DNA from: Arthrobacter dokdonellae
Lineage (GTDB): Bacteria > Actinomycetota > Actinomycetes > Actinomycetales > Micrococcaceae
Direction of reading: 5' to 3'
DNA: 64,000 nt
Assembly (NCBI RefSeq): GCF_003268655.1
Contig: NZ_CP029642.1
Location: 2,356,001 to 2,420,000, forward strand
A model generated the notes under the pieces. The model was not told where the DNA came from and searched no databases. It saw only the letters and a list, made by a program, of their open reading frames with translations. Positions 1-7,708 of this stretch are shown here, in pieces. The position numbers and the translations under genes are program-made. Position 1 is the first letter of the stretch. Every line of letters begins with the position of its first letter.

Positions 1-865
1 GCATGGCCGAGGAAACGCCGCGCCCGTCGGCCCGTGGTTCAGCCAGCTCGCCAAATTCCGGGCGGCTCAGGAGCAGGACGTCGTTGGCGACCTTGCCCGC
101 GGCGTCGCACAGCGAGGCCAGGGCGTCGCCCAGTGCGGTTACCGAGGTCCTGTTGGTGTGCCATGGCGCCGGTGCGGTGGCCAGTCCGAGTTTGGCGGCC
201 AGGGAGTCGGCCAGGGTGAAGGCGTCGGTGCCCCCTTTTGCGGCGAGGGCGGAGCCGGCGGCAAGGGTGCCCGCCGCGCCGCCGAACTGCACAGGAAAGT
301 CTGCGGCGTCCAGGCGCGTCGCTGCCGCGGCCAGTCCGTGGAACCATTGTGCCGCCTTCAACCCGAAGGTCGACGGCAGGGAATGCTGGGTCAAGGTCCG
401 CGCGGGCTGTAGCGTGCCGGCGTGGCGGCGGGCCAGCCGGGCGAGGGCCGCGGTGGCTCCCGCCACGTCCTCCCGGAGCGCGGCGACGTGGTGGGCGGAA
501 AGGCGCATGAGGGCGGTGTCCAGGACATCCTGGCTGGTCAGCGACGCATGCACGGCGCCCGATGCCTGGGGGTTGTCTCCGGAGACCAGCTCCCGCAGCC
601 TGGCCACGATGGGGATGACGGGATTGCCGCCGCCCTGTGCCGCGGCGGCCAGATCGGCGGCGTTGAAACCGCCAGCCTTCGCCGCTTTCCGGACAGCCGC
701 CGCGGCGCCGGCCGGCGCCAGTCCCGCGTCTTCCAGGACCTCGGCCCAGGCGGTTTCGACGGCCAGCACCGCCTCCACGACGGCGTCGTCGCCGGCCGCG
801 GAGTGCCGGCGCGGATCCGCGGTGACGGGCGAGAGCAGGCCAAAGTTACCCGGCACGGCGCTCAC
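1..865 (-). CDS. pcaB: 3-carboxy-cis,cis-muconate cycloisomerase, partial (3' end outside window)
   Basis: The minus-strand frame opens at GTG 865 and runs off the left edge, giving 288 codons of a protein usually near 450. The enzyme belongs to the fumarase/aspartase superfamily and converts 3-carboxy-cis,cis-muconate to 4-carboxymuconolactone, the step after protocatechuate ring cleavage. The N-terminal half reads as an all-alpha lyase (for example the stretch SLTSQDVLDTALM), and the last visible residues, GRGVSSAM, are the beginning of the family signature loop (GSSxMPxKxNP). The GTG overlaps the pcaG stop as GTGA, so translation is probably coupled, and a GAGGGGGC tract sits upstream as ribosome binding site. 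The fit to PcaB rather than another lyase rests mainly on position behind pcaHG. Confidence 0.9.
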   Translation of the reverse strand, partial: MSAVPGNFGLLSPVTADPRRHSAAGDDAVVEAVLAVETAWAEVLEDAGLAPAGAAAAVRKAAKAGGFNAADLAAAAQGGGNPVIPIVARLRELVSGDNPQASGAVHASLTSQDVLDTALMRLSAHHVAALREDVAGATAALARLARRHAGTLQPARTLTQHSLPSTFGLKAAQWFHGLAAAATRLDAADFPVQFGGAAGTLAAGSALAAKGGTDAFTLADSLAAKLGLATAPAPWHTNRTSVTALGDALASLCDAAGKVANDVLLLSRPEFGELAEPRADGRGVSSAM

Positions 866-1461
866 GCCCCCTCGGTGCGGGCGTCCCCGCCGCCGTCGAA
901 CCCGCCGCCGTCGAACTCCAGGAAGACGGTCTCGCCCTCGCCCTGGAGCCTGACGTCCCAGTGCAGGCCGCCGCCGTCCTCGCGCGTCGCGATCAACGTG
1001 CCGCGGCGGTCCGCGGGCAGGGATGACAGGAGCGGGTCCGCCGCCAGCGCAGCGGCGTCCTCGGGCAGGTAGGCGCGGGTGAAGAGCCGGTTCGTCAGCC
1101 CCCTGGCAAAGACCACCACGGCGATGAAGGGTGCCTTCCCCGGGCGGCTGGCACCGGGGTTGACCGTGGTGAAGGTGTACTTGCCCGTGCGGTCCGTGGA
1201 GGCCCGGCCCCACCCGGTGAAGGTGTAGCCGTCACGCACCAGGGAACCGGTTTCGGCGGCGACGCTTCCGTCGGCGGCCGGCTGCCAGATTTCCAAGATG
1301 GCGTCCGGGATGGGCTCCCCGGCGCCGTCGGTGACGGTGCCGTGCAGGCGGAGGCTGCCGGCGCTGCCGGGGACCGCCAGCTCGTTGTCCTTGTCAAACG
1401 GCAGGGCGTATCCGAAGAACGGGCCGACCGTCTGGCCGGGAGTGGGGGTGAGCTTACTCAT
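862..1461 (-). CDS. pcaG: Protocatechuate 3,4-dioxygenase alpha subunit
   Basis: 199 residues when started at ATG 1461, which overlaps the end of pcaH by eight bases; an in-frame upstream start at 1482 lies inside pcaH and is less likely. PcaG pairs with PcaH in the intradiol dioxygenase that cleaves protocatechuate to 3-carboxy-cis,cis-muconate in the cytoplasm. The opening TPGQTVGPFFGYALPF and the carboxypeptidase-like beta segment HGTVTDGAGEPIPDAILEIWQP are typical of the subunit. As expected for PcaG the iron ligands are in the partner subunit. The C-terminus carries FDGGG twice, encoded by an exact 15-bp tandem duplication (886-915), which looks like a recent local expansion. Confidence 0.94.
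   Translation of the reverse strand: MSKLTPTPGQTVGPFFGYALPFDKDNELAVPGSAGSLRLHGTVTDGAGEPIPDAILEIWQPAADGSVAAETGSLVRDGYTFTGWGRASTDRTGKYTFTTVNPGASRPGKAPFIAVVVFARGLTNRLFTRAYLPEDAAALAADPLLSSLPADRRGTLIATREDGGGLHWDVRLQGEGETVFLEFDGGGFDGGGDARTEGA
886..915. repeat. 15-bp tandem duplication inside pcaG
   Basis: The plus strand shows CCCGCCGCCGTCGAA twice in immediate succession (886-900 and 901-915). It is in frame with pcaG and encodes FDGGG-FDGGG near the C-terminus. Confidence 0.9.
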
Positions 1462-2254
1462 GGTGTTCGCCGTCCTCGCCAAGTGCTTCGTTTTCGGTCC
1501 AGGTGCGCTTTGACCCGGTCAGGACAATGTCCCAGTTGTAGCCAAGCGACCATTCCGGGGAGGTCAGCTCGTGGTTGTATGTGGCCACGAGCCGGTCCCG
1601 GGCGTCCTGGTCCACGATGGACTGGTAAATCGGGTCCAACGGGAACAGCTGGTCGCCCGGAAAGTACATCTGGGTGATGATCCGCTGGGTGAATTCGCTC
1701 CCGAACAGGGAGAAGTGGATGTGCGCGGGGCGCCAGGCGTTCAGGTGGTTCTTCCACGGGTAGGCGCCGGGCTTGATGGTGGTGAACGCATAGGAGCCGT
1801 CGGGACCGGTGATGCAGCGGCCGACCCCGGTGAAGTTCGGGTCGATGGGGGCCGGGTGCTGGTCCCGCTTGTGGATGTAGCGGCCGGACGCGTTGGCCTG
1901 CCAGATCTCCACCAGCTGCCCGGCCACGGGACGTCCGTCACCGTCCAGGACCTTCCCGGCAACCTTGATCCGCTCACCCTGCGGCTCGCCGTTGTGGACG
2001 ATGGTCAGGTCCGCTTCCAGGGGGCTGACGTCCTGGTGTCCGAAGGCGGGCGAGAAGAGCTCGATGGTCTCCGGGTCCGCATGGTGCAGGCTTTTGGTGG
2101 GGTGGCGCAGGATGCTGCTCCGGTACGGGGCGTAATCCAGGCTCGGCTGCGTCGCGACGGCGCCGCCGGCCGCCACGGAGTGGCGGTAGTTGGAGGCGAT
2201 GGCCGCGATTTCCGCGCTCAGCTCCTGTTGGGTTTCCTGCCGGGGGGTGGGCAC
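1454..2254 (-). CDS. pcaH: Protocatechuate 3,4-dioxygenase beta subunit
   Basis: 266 residues from GTG 2254, preceded by a strong AAAGGAGGG. This is the iron-carrying subunit of the intradiol dioxygenase. The four expected Fe(III) ligands are visible: Tyr126 in ASGRYIHKR, Tyr165 in KPGAYPW, and His178/His180 in RPAHIHFS. The N-terminal region (YAPYRSSILRHPTKSL) and the VEIWQANASGRY strand match the family. It lies 60 bp downstream of the dehydroshikimate dehydratase and overlaps pcaG, so it belongs to the same transcript and receives protocatechuate made by its neighbour. Confidence 0.96.
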   Translation of the reverse strand: MPTPRQETQQELSAEIAAIASNYRHSVAAGGAVATQPSLDYAPYRSSILRHPTKSLHHADPETIELFSPAFGHQDVSPLEADLTIVHNGEPQGERIKVAGKVLDGDGRPVAGQLVEIWQANASGRYIHKRDQHPAPIDPNFTGVGRCITGPDGSYAFTTIKPGAYPWKNHLNAWRPAHIHFSLFGSEFTQRIITQMYFPGDQLFPLDPIYQSIVDQDARDRLVATYNHELTSPEWSLGYNWDIVLTGSKRTWTENEALGEDGEHHE

Positions 2255-2314
2255 GGGGCCCTCCTTTCCTTCGGTTGCTTGGATCGGTTGGTTTGCTGCC
2301 GGGGCGGCTGCTGC

Positions 2315-4162
2315 CTAGGTTCCCGCCTGGCGCAGGTCGTACTGCACCGCATGCCTGACCGGGGCGTTGGGTGCCCCGTAGCCGTTGTAGCCTCCGCGCC
2401 GCTCCACCATTTCAAAAAAGACGCTGCCCACGGTGGCCGTATAGAAGTGCAGGAACGCGCCGTCGGCGTCACGGTCGTACAAAAGGTCCAGCTCCCTCAG
2501 GGTGTCAAGGAAGCCCGGCTCCAGGTCGAAGCGGGCGGCCAGGTCCTCGTAGTAGTTGGCCGGGATGCGCAGGAAACGCAGTCCGCGCTTCTTGGCGGCG
2601 CGGGCGGTTGCCACCAGGTCCTCCACCGCGAAGGCGACGTGCTCCTGGTAGGCCCTGTTGGCGCCGTCACCCTGCTGGATGAGCGGGGCAAGGTTCAGCA
2701 CCAGGCGCACGGCCCGGTCGGCGGTGTCCATGACCTGGGACCGGACCAGGCCGGTGGGGCTCGGGACTTCCGCGAAGGGTTGCGCGGTCAGGGCCAGGGC
2801 GCTGCTGTAGAACAGCACGGCCTCGTCAAAGTGCTGCCATGGCTGGGCCAGGTTCACGTGGTCGATGACGGCGCTTCCCCCGCCGCTGCGTCCTGCCGGT
2901 TCCGGGCCGAACTCGCCGGTCCACGCGGCCGTGCCGTCGGGAGTGCCCTGGCAGAGGAAGATCTCCGTGGAATCGGGGGCGGCGATGCCCTGGAACACTT
3001 CCTCGTCGGCCTGGGTCTTGCGCGGCACCACGGGCGCCTTGAGCTGTTGGGCGCGCGAGGAGGCCAGCAGCGGGTTTTCCACGTCAAATCCGACGGCGGA
3101 GATGGCCGGCTCCGAGTCGGTTGGGGCGGATTCGTTGATGACCAGACGGGCCTGCCCCATGGTCCACAGCTGGACGTCCTTGGTGCGGTGGCGGCCCCGC
3201 GAGGTGAATCCCAGCTGGGCCAGGAGCGCCTCCAGCGCGGCCGTGTCCGCGGCCCTGACTTCGGCAAAGTTGAAGCCGGTGGGCTCGGGGACGCGCGGCA
3301 GCGTGTCCAGGCGCAGCGGAAGCCTGCGTGTTTCGCCTTGGCCGGCCAGCCAGGCAGCGCCCTGCTCCTGCAGCCACACCAGCGACCGCATGGCGTCCAC
3401 GGCGGTCCGCTCAACGTCCGCCTGCCGGAACACGTCGTTGAAGATCTCCAGTGAGACGGGGCCGTCATAGCCTGTGCGGGCCAGGTGCCCCATGAACTTG
3501 GCCAGCTCGAACTGCCCCTCGCCGGGGAACACGCGGTAGTGGCGGCTCCACGACAGCACATCCAGGGACAGTTGGGGCGCGTCGGCGACCTGGACGAAGA
3601 AGATCTTCGACGCGTCCATCTTTTCGATGGGGGCCGTGTCCCAGTCGCGGGAGAGTATGTGGAAGGAGTCCAGGCACGTGCCCAGGCTTGGGTGGTCCAC
3701 GGCCTGGACCAGCCGGTGGGCGTGTTCAAAGTCGTTGACGTACCGTCCCCAGGCCAGGGCCTCGTAGGCCACCTTGACGCCGTGGCGGCCGGCGAGCTCG
3801 GCGAGCTGGGAGAGCTGGGCTGCCAGGACGTCGTCGTCCCCGCGGGTTGCCGTGGCCACGTTGGAGCACACCAGGATGGTGTCGATGCCGAGCCGGCCCA
3901 TCAAGTCAAACTTGGCGGCCGCCCGGCGCAGGTTGGCGGCCAGCAGCCCGTCGTCGACGCCGTCGAAGTCGCGGAAGGGCTGGTAAAGGTCAAGGGTCAG
4001 GCCAAGGCCGGCGGCCCGGGAACGGACCTCCTCCGGACTCATGGCGGAGGTGACCAGGTCCTGTTCAAAGATTTCAATCCCGTCAAAGCCGGCCTTGGCG
4101 CAGGCGGCCATTTTTTCCTGCAGGGTTCCCGACAGGCACACGGTGGCGATTCCTGTGCGCAT
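2315..4162 (-). CDS. quiC: 3-dehydroshikimate dehydratase fused to an HPPD-like/VOC domain (QsuB/QuiC type)
   Basis: 615 residues. The first ~280 residues form a sugar phosphate isomerase-like TIM barrel (GIATVCLSGTLQEK, GFDGIEIFEQDL, CLDSFHILSRDWD, VFPGEGQF, PVSLEIFND) that dehydrates 3-dehydroshikimate to protocatechuate. The last ~300 residues are a vicinal-oxygen-chelate domain like 4-hydroxyphenylpyruvate dioxygenase (VIDHVNLAQPWQHFDEAVLFYSSAL, EHVAFAVEDLVA, FFEMVERRGGYNGYG). The same fusion and length are known in Corynebacterium QsuB and Pseudomonas QuiC1; what the second domain does is less clear. Its ATG at 4162 shares one base with the aroE-type stop (TGATG), so the pair is translationally coupled. 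Confidence 0.93.
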   Translation of the reverse strand: MRTGIATVCLSGTLQEKMAACAKAGFDGIEIFEQDLVTSAMSPEEVRSRAAGLGLTLDLYQPFRDFDGVDDGLLAANLRRAAAKFDLMGRLGIDTILVCSNVATATRGDDDVLAAQLSQLAELAGRHGVKVAYEALAWGRYVNDFEHAHRLVQAVDHPSLGTCLDSFHILSRDWDTAPIEKMDASKIFFVQVADAPQLSLDVLSWSRHYRVFPGEGQFELAKFMGHLARTGYDGPVSLEIFNDVFRQADVERTAVDAMRSLVWLQEQGAAWLAGQGETRRLPLRLDTLPRVPEPTGFNFAEVRAADTAALEALLAQLGFTSRGRHRTKDVQLWTMGQARLVINESAPTDSEPAISAVGFDVENPLLASSRAQQLKAPVVPRKTQADEEVFQGIAAPDSTEIFLCQGTPDGTAAWTGEFGPEPAGRSGGGSAVIDHVNLAQPWQHFDEAVLFYSSALALTAQPFAEVPSPTGLVRSQVMDTADRAVRLVLNLAPLIQQGDGANRAYQEHVAFAVEDLVATARAAKKRGLRFLRIPANYYEDLAARFDLEPGFLDTLRELDLLYDRDADGAFLHFYTATVGSVFFEMVERRGGYNGYGAPNAPVRHAVQYDLRQAGT

Positions 4163-5106
4163 CAGCCGGCCGCCCGGCTCAGACGGCTGTCGCTTTCCTG
4201 TGCGCTGCCTTGGTGGGAAATGCCCTCCAGGGCGCTGCCCTCCTTGGCAATGAGGTCCAGGAAGTGGGCGCGCATGCGGACGGCATTCGCTTCCCTGCCG
4301 GTAAAAAGGCGGAATGCGTCCGCGGCCTGGCCCACGGCCATGCGGCCCCCGTCGAGGACCTGGCAGCCCCGGCTGCGCGCAAACTGCACCAGCGCGGTCT
4401 CGATGGGGCGGTAGACGATGTCCGCCACCCAGTGCCGGGGCGTCAGCAGTTCCAGGTCGAAGGATGCGCCCGGGTGTTCCTTCATGCCCATGGGCGTGCA
4501 GTTCACCAGGCCGTCGGCCTGTGGCACGAGCCTGGCCAGTTCGGCGGTGCCCCGGCCCGTGACGGTGCGGTCCGGGAACAACCGGCGGAGCTCGGCAGCG
4601 CGGTCGGCGGCGCGGCCGGCGTCGACGTCCACCAGGTCCAGCGTCTGCGCTCCGGCGCCCAGCACCGCGTAGGCGACGGCGGACCCGGCCCCGCCGGCAC
4701 CCAGCTGCACCACCCGGTGGACCGCCGCGTGCGGCAGCCCGGCGGCAAAAGCGGAGCCGAAGCCGGAAAAGTCGGTGTTGTGGCCCATGAAGCGGCCGTC
4801 CTGGATGAGTACCGTGTTCACGGCGCCCAGGCGGCGTGCGTCCTCGGAGACCGCATCCAGGAACGGCACGACGAGCTGTTTGCAGGGGTGGGTGACATTA
4901 AGGCCGTTGAAGCCCAGGCGGGCCGCGGCCTCGAGCAGGTCGCCGACGGCTGCCGGCGACAGCCCGACCTCCAGCAGGTCGATGGGGCGGTAGAGCAGGC
5001 GCAGCCCCTGTCGGTCCGCCTCGCCTTCGTGCAGGGCGGGCGTCAGCGACGGCAGGACACCTTCGCCGATCAAGCCCAGCAGAAACGATTCGGCTCGACT
5101 ACTCAT
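4162..5106 (-). CDS. Quinate/shikimate 5-dehydrogenase (AroE/QsuD family)
   Basis: 314 residues from ATG 5106, chosen because AAAGGAG sits about 11 bases upstream; a longer in-frame reading to 5214 runs through the promoter region. Substrate-domain motifs are LPSLTPALHE, GFNGLNVTHPCKQ (catalytic Lys) and GHNTDFSGF (catalytic Asp); the Rossmann fold is LGAGGAGSAV. An Asp in VDVDAGRA after the second strand suggests NAD rather than NADP preference, as in QsuD-type enzymes. It heads the catabolic operon, so quinate/shikimate oxidation is more likely than the biosynthetic AroE role. Confidence 0.88.
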   Translation of the reverse strand: MSSRAESFLLGLIGEGVLPSLTPALHEGEADRQGLRLLYRPIDLLEVGLSPAAVGDLLEAAARLGFNGLNVTHPCKQLVVPFLDAVSEDARRLGAVNTVLIQDGRFMGHNTDFSGFGSAFAAGLPHAAVHRVVQLGAGGAGSAVAYAVLGAGAQTLDLVDVDAGRAADRAAELRRLFPDRTVTGRGTAELARLVPQADGLVNCTPMGMKEHPGASFDLELLTPRHWVADIVYRPIETALVQFARSRGCQVLDGGRMAVGQAADAFRLFTGREANAVRMRAHFLDLIAKEGSALEGISHQGSAQESDSRLSRAAG

Positions 5107-5215
5107 GTGTGACACTCCTTTGGCATTGACGCCGCCGGGCGCCGGAAGGTTTCCCCTCCGGACGGCCCCAACGGTGACGTGAATTACTCTACAGCAGTTG
5201 TTCGTAGATTGCACA

Positions 5216-5236
5216 GAAGTTCGTATGACGAACTTC
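5216..5236. promoter_or_regulatory. Perfect inverted repeat upstream of the quinate/protocatechuate operon (candidate operator)
   Basis: Half-sites GAAGTTCGT (5216-5224) and ACGAACTTC (5228-5236) are perfect 9-bp inverted repeats around the 3-base spacer ATG. The site lies between the end of the IclR gene and the first operon gene, 110 bp upstream of its start. A partial third half-site, GTTGTTCGTAG, occurs at 5198-5208. On the minus strand a -10-like TAGAGT (5182-5187) follows without a good -35, as expected of an activator-dependent promoter. IclR-family binding is an inference. Confidence 0.7.
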
Positions 5237-5242
5237 GAGTGG

Positions 5243-6019
5243 TTACCGGTGCGGCAGCTTGGCGGCCAGCTCCGCGGCAGCGGACTGCAGCAGCGGCAGA
5301 TGCGCCAGCAGCTCCTCCACCGTCAGCTGGAATATCGGCGCGGCGATGGCCAGGGACGCAAAGGCGGTGCCTTGGGCGTTCATGACCGGTACGGAGACCG
5401 CCCGCATGCCCACCTCGTTTTCCTCATCCATGACGGCGTAGCCGAGCTCCCGCACGCGGGCGATCTCCCCGCGGAACGCGTCCCGGTCCGTGATGGACGA
5501 GGCCGTCAGGGCCGTCAATTCCAGCTCCTCGACGAGCCGGTGGCGGTCCTCGGGCGGGGCAAACGCCACCAGCACCTTGCCGACGGACGTGGTGTGCAGC
5601 AGGCCAAGGTGGCCCGGATCGCTGGTCACCCGGAAGGTCCGGGGTCCGTCCACCTTGCTGACGGTCAGGTGGCGGTCGCCGTCGCGCACCGAGAGGATGG
5701 TGGCCTCGCCGGTGACATCGGTGACGCGCTGGAGAATGGGCATGGCGGTTCCCGCGAACCCATGGTGGTTCGAAACCTGCTGGCCCAGCTGAAACACGCG
5801 CAGGCCCAGGCGGTACAGGCGCCCCGCCGGATCGTAGTCGACGAATCCGTCACGGGTCAGGGACCCGAGCAGCCGATAGGTGGTGCTGAAGGGCAGCCGG
5901 GCGAGCTTGGAGAGTTCGGAGGCGCTTGCCCCGCGGGGCTCGTCGCCCAGCAGCACCAGCAGCCCCAGGGCCTTGCCAATCATGTCGGTCTTCGTGTCAG
6001 CGATCACAGTCATGGTCAT
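5243..6019 (-). CDS. IclR-family transcriptional regulator of the hydroaromatic/protocatechuate cluster
   Basis: 258 residues from ATG 6019 (ATG 6013 and TTG 6031 are in-frame alternatives; no clear Shine-Dalgarno marks any of them). The N-terminal winged helix-turn-helix reads ASASELSKLARLPFSTTYRLLGSLTRDGFV (residues ~30-60); the C-terminal ~170 residues are the IclR ligand-binding domain (LLHTTSVGKVLVAF, GYAVMDEENEVGMRAVSVPV). The gene sits between the catabolic operon (downstream, same strand) and the divergent importer, so it most likely senses a pathway acid such as quinate, shikimate or protocatechuate and controls both. PcaR, PcaU and QsuR-type regulators belong to this family. Confidence 0.9.
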   Translation of the reverse strand: MTMTVIADTKTDMIGKALGLLVLLGDEPRGASASELSKLARLPFSTTYRLLGSLTRDGFVDYDPAGRLYRLGLRVFQLGQQVSNHHGFAGTAMPILQRVTDVTGEATILSVRDGDRHLTVSKVDGPRTFRVTSDPGHLGLLHTTSVGKVLVAFAPPEDRHRLVEELELTALTASSITDRDAFRGEIARVRELGYAVMDEENEVGMRAVSVPVMNAQGTAFASLAIAAPIFQLTVEELLAHLPLLQSAAAELAAKLPHR

Positions 6020-6130
6020 ATATTGCCACAATGTGGGAGCTGTGACTAGATGCTGGAAGCAACCCTTGACAAGTGTCCCCGATCACAGTCATGATTTCTA
6101 CATGGCACAAACCGTTGCCACGATGTGGGA
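6001..6130. repeat. Duplicated leader segments in the iclR-importer intergenic region, with palindromes
   Basis: CGATCACAGTCATG occurs at 6001-6014 (over the iclR start codons) and again at 6080-6093. TTGCCAC(A/G)ATGTGGGA occurs at 6023-6038 and 6115-6130. The first copy of the latter contains the perfect palindrome CCACAATGTGG; the second has CCAC-N3-GTGG. The offsets are 79 and 92 bp, so this looks like an old tandem duplication with an indel, leaving two possible regulator sites between divergent genes. Confidence 0.7.
6066..6095 (+). promoter_or_regulatory. Candidate sigma70-type promoter for the MHS transporter
   Basis: TTGACA (6066-6071) and CATGAT (6090-6095) with an 18-bp spacer, about 100 bp upstream of the transporter start and flanked by the duplicated palindromes. 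Confidence 0.45.
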
Positions 6131-6197
6131 ACGAAGCCGACAGAATTCACGTTTGATTCACCAGCGTTTGAGACACTGATGTCACCTAAGGAAACCG

Positions 6198-7514
6198 ATG
6201 AGACAAACCATGCCCCTGACCACTACCGGCGCCGCCGCTGAAGCGGGTACGCCCAGAAAGGCCGCGCTGGCCAGCTTTTTGGGCAGCGCTGTCGAGTACT
6301 ACGACTTCTTCATTTTCGGATCCGCCGCGGCGCTGATCTTTCCCCATGTCTTCTTTCCCAGCGCCGATGCCAATGCCAGCATCATGTCGTTTGCAACGTT
6401 CGGTTTCGCCTATGTTGCCCGGCCGTTCGGGGCAGTCATACTCGGGCATTTTGGCGACAGGATGGGCCGGCAAAAGGTCCTGCTGTTTACGCTGGTCCTG
6501 ATGGGTGGATCCACGTTCATCATCGGCTGCCTCCCCGATTTTGCGACCGTGGGGTGGCTGGCACCGATCCTGCTCGTGCTGGCCCGCCTGTGCCAGGGAC
6601 TCTCGGCAGCCGGAGAGCAGGCAGGCGCTTCGTCACTGACGCTGGAGCACGCGCAAGACCACCAGCGCTCCTTCTTCACCTCGTGGACGCTGACCGGCAC
6701 CCAGGGCGGGCAGATCCTTGCCGCCCTGATCTTCATCCCCGTGGTGGCGTTGCCGGACGACATCAAGTACGGCATCGGCTGGCGCATCCCGTTCTGGATC
6801 AGCGCCATCGTGGTGGTCATTGCCTTCTTCATCCGCCGCTCGCTGGCCGAGCCGCCCGCCTTCGCGGAAGCGAAGAAGAACCACCAGATTGCCAAGCTGC
6901 CCATTGCCGAACTCCTCAAGCACCACTGGCGCGACGTGCTGCGTGTCATTTGCTGTGCCTTCATCGCCGCCGTCAGCACCGTCTTTGGCGCCCTGGCCAT
7001 CAAGTACGCCCAGGACGTGGCTCACGTGAACAACACCATTACGTTGTGGCTGGTGGTTGCCGCCAATGCCGTGGCCCTTGGCACCCAGCCCCTGTTCGGC
7101 AAGCTCGCCGACAGGATCGGGCGCAAGCCGGTCTTCATCTACGGCGCCCTGGCAAGCGCGGTCATGACCCCGCTGTTCCTGCTCTCCCTGGACTCGGGGA
7201 ACGTGCCGCTGATGTTCCTCGTCTCCATCCTGTTCTTTGCCTTCGGCTATGGCGCCGCCAATGCCGTCTGGCCGTCGTTCTACGGTGAAATGTTCAGCAC
7301 CAGGGTCCGGTTCTCCGGCCTGGCCATCGGCACCCAGATCGGCTTCCTGATGGCCGGATTTGCCCCGGCCATCGTAACCGCCATGGGCGGCATCAAGCCG
7401 GGCGGATGGGTCCAAATCAGCCTGTTTACCGGCGTCATCTGTCTCATCGCCGCGGTCTCCGCGGCCACGGCCAAGGAGACCTTCAAGGTTCCCACGGCTG
7501 AACTCGGCAGATAA
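6198..7514 (+). CDS. MFS transporter of the metabolite:H+ symporter (MHS) family, probably quinate/shikimate or protocatechuate uptake
   Basis: 438 residues with 12 hydrophobic segments. The family signature after TM2 is seen as GHFGDRMGRQKVL, with the N-terminal GSAVEYYDFFIFGSAAAL typical of ShiA/KgtP/ProP-like MHS carriers and a second GKLADRIGRKPVF loop before TM8. AAGGA precedes ATG 6198. It is divergent from the IclR gene and the catabolic operon, so a hydroaromatic or aromatic acid is the expected substrate; the sequence alone does not say which. Confidence 0.88.
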   Translation: MRQTMPLTTTGAAAEAGTPRKAALASFLGSAVEYYDFFIFGSAAALIFPHVFFPSADANASIMSFATFGFAYVARPFGAVILGHFGDRMGRQKVLLFTLVLMGGSTFIIGCLPDFATVGWLAPILLVLARLCQGLSAAGEQAGASSLTLEHAQDHQRSFFTSWTLTGTQGGQILAALIFIPVVALPDDIKYGIGWRIPFWISAIVVVIAFFIRRSLAEPPAFAEAKKNHQIAKLPIAELLKHHWRDVLRVICCAFIAAVSTVFGALAIKYAQDVAHVNNTITLWLVVAANAVALGTQPLFGKLADRIGRKPVFIYGALASAVMTPLFLLSLDSGNVPLMFLVSILFFAFGYGAANAVWPSFYGEMFSTRVRFSGLAIGTQIGFLMAGFAPAIVTAMGGIKPGGWVQISLFTGVICLIAAVSAATAKETFKVPTAELGR

Positions 7515-7538
7515 CCCGCCCTCCCCGGAAGGGACGAC

Positions 7539-7576
7539 GGCGGCACCCTCGCTGCGCCTGCAGCGAGCGTGCCGCC
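7539..7576 (+). terminator. Long hairpin after the MHS transporter
   Basis: Outer arms GGCGGCAC/GTGCCGCC and inner arms CTCGCTGC/GCAGCGAG around the loop GCCT, with one C-C mismatch, 24 bp after the stop. No T-tract follows, so it may be a terminator or a palindromic repeat unit. Confidence 0.55.
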
Positions 7577-7673
7577 GCGTCCATGCGGCCGTCGTGACGG
7601 GGCCGGAAGCCCTGGGTGGAATCGCACCGGCGCGCGGCGCTATGTCGTGAGTCGGGCCGCATAGGTCGCGCCG

Positions 7674-7702
7674 TTGCCACGCGGGCAAGCGCCCACTATT
7701 CT
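7674..7702 (+). promoter_or_regulatory. Strong-looking promoter placing the transcript start at the methyltransferase ATG
   Basis: TTGCCA (7674-7679), 17-bp spacer, TATTCT (7697-7702). The ATG at 7709 begins six bases after the -10, so the mRNA would be leaderless; no Shine-Dalgarno sequence is present. Confidence 0.6.
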
Positions 7703-7708
7703 GGGCGC

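Noticed and set aside
1571..3454. Long plus-strand open frame opposite pcaH and the dehydratase
   Set aside because: Pro/Gly/Val-rich translation without domain features; a GC-rich antisense shadow of well-recognised genes.
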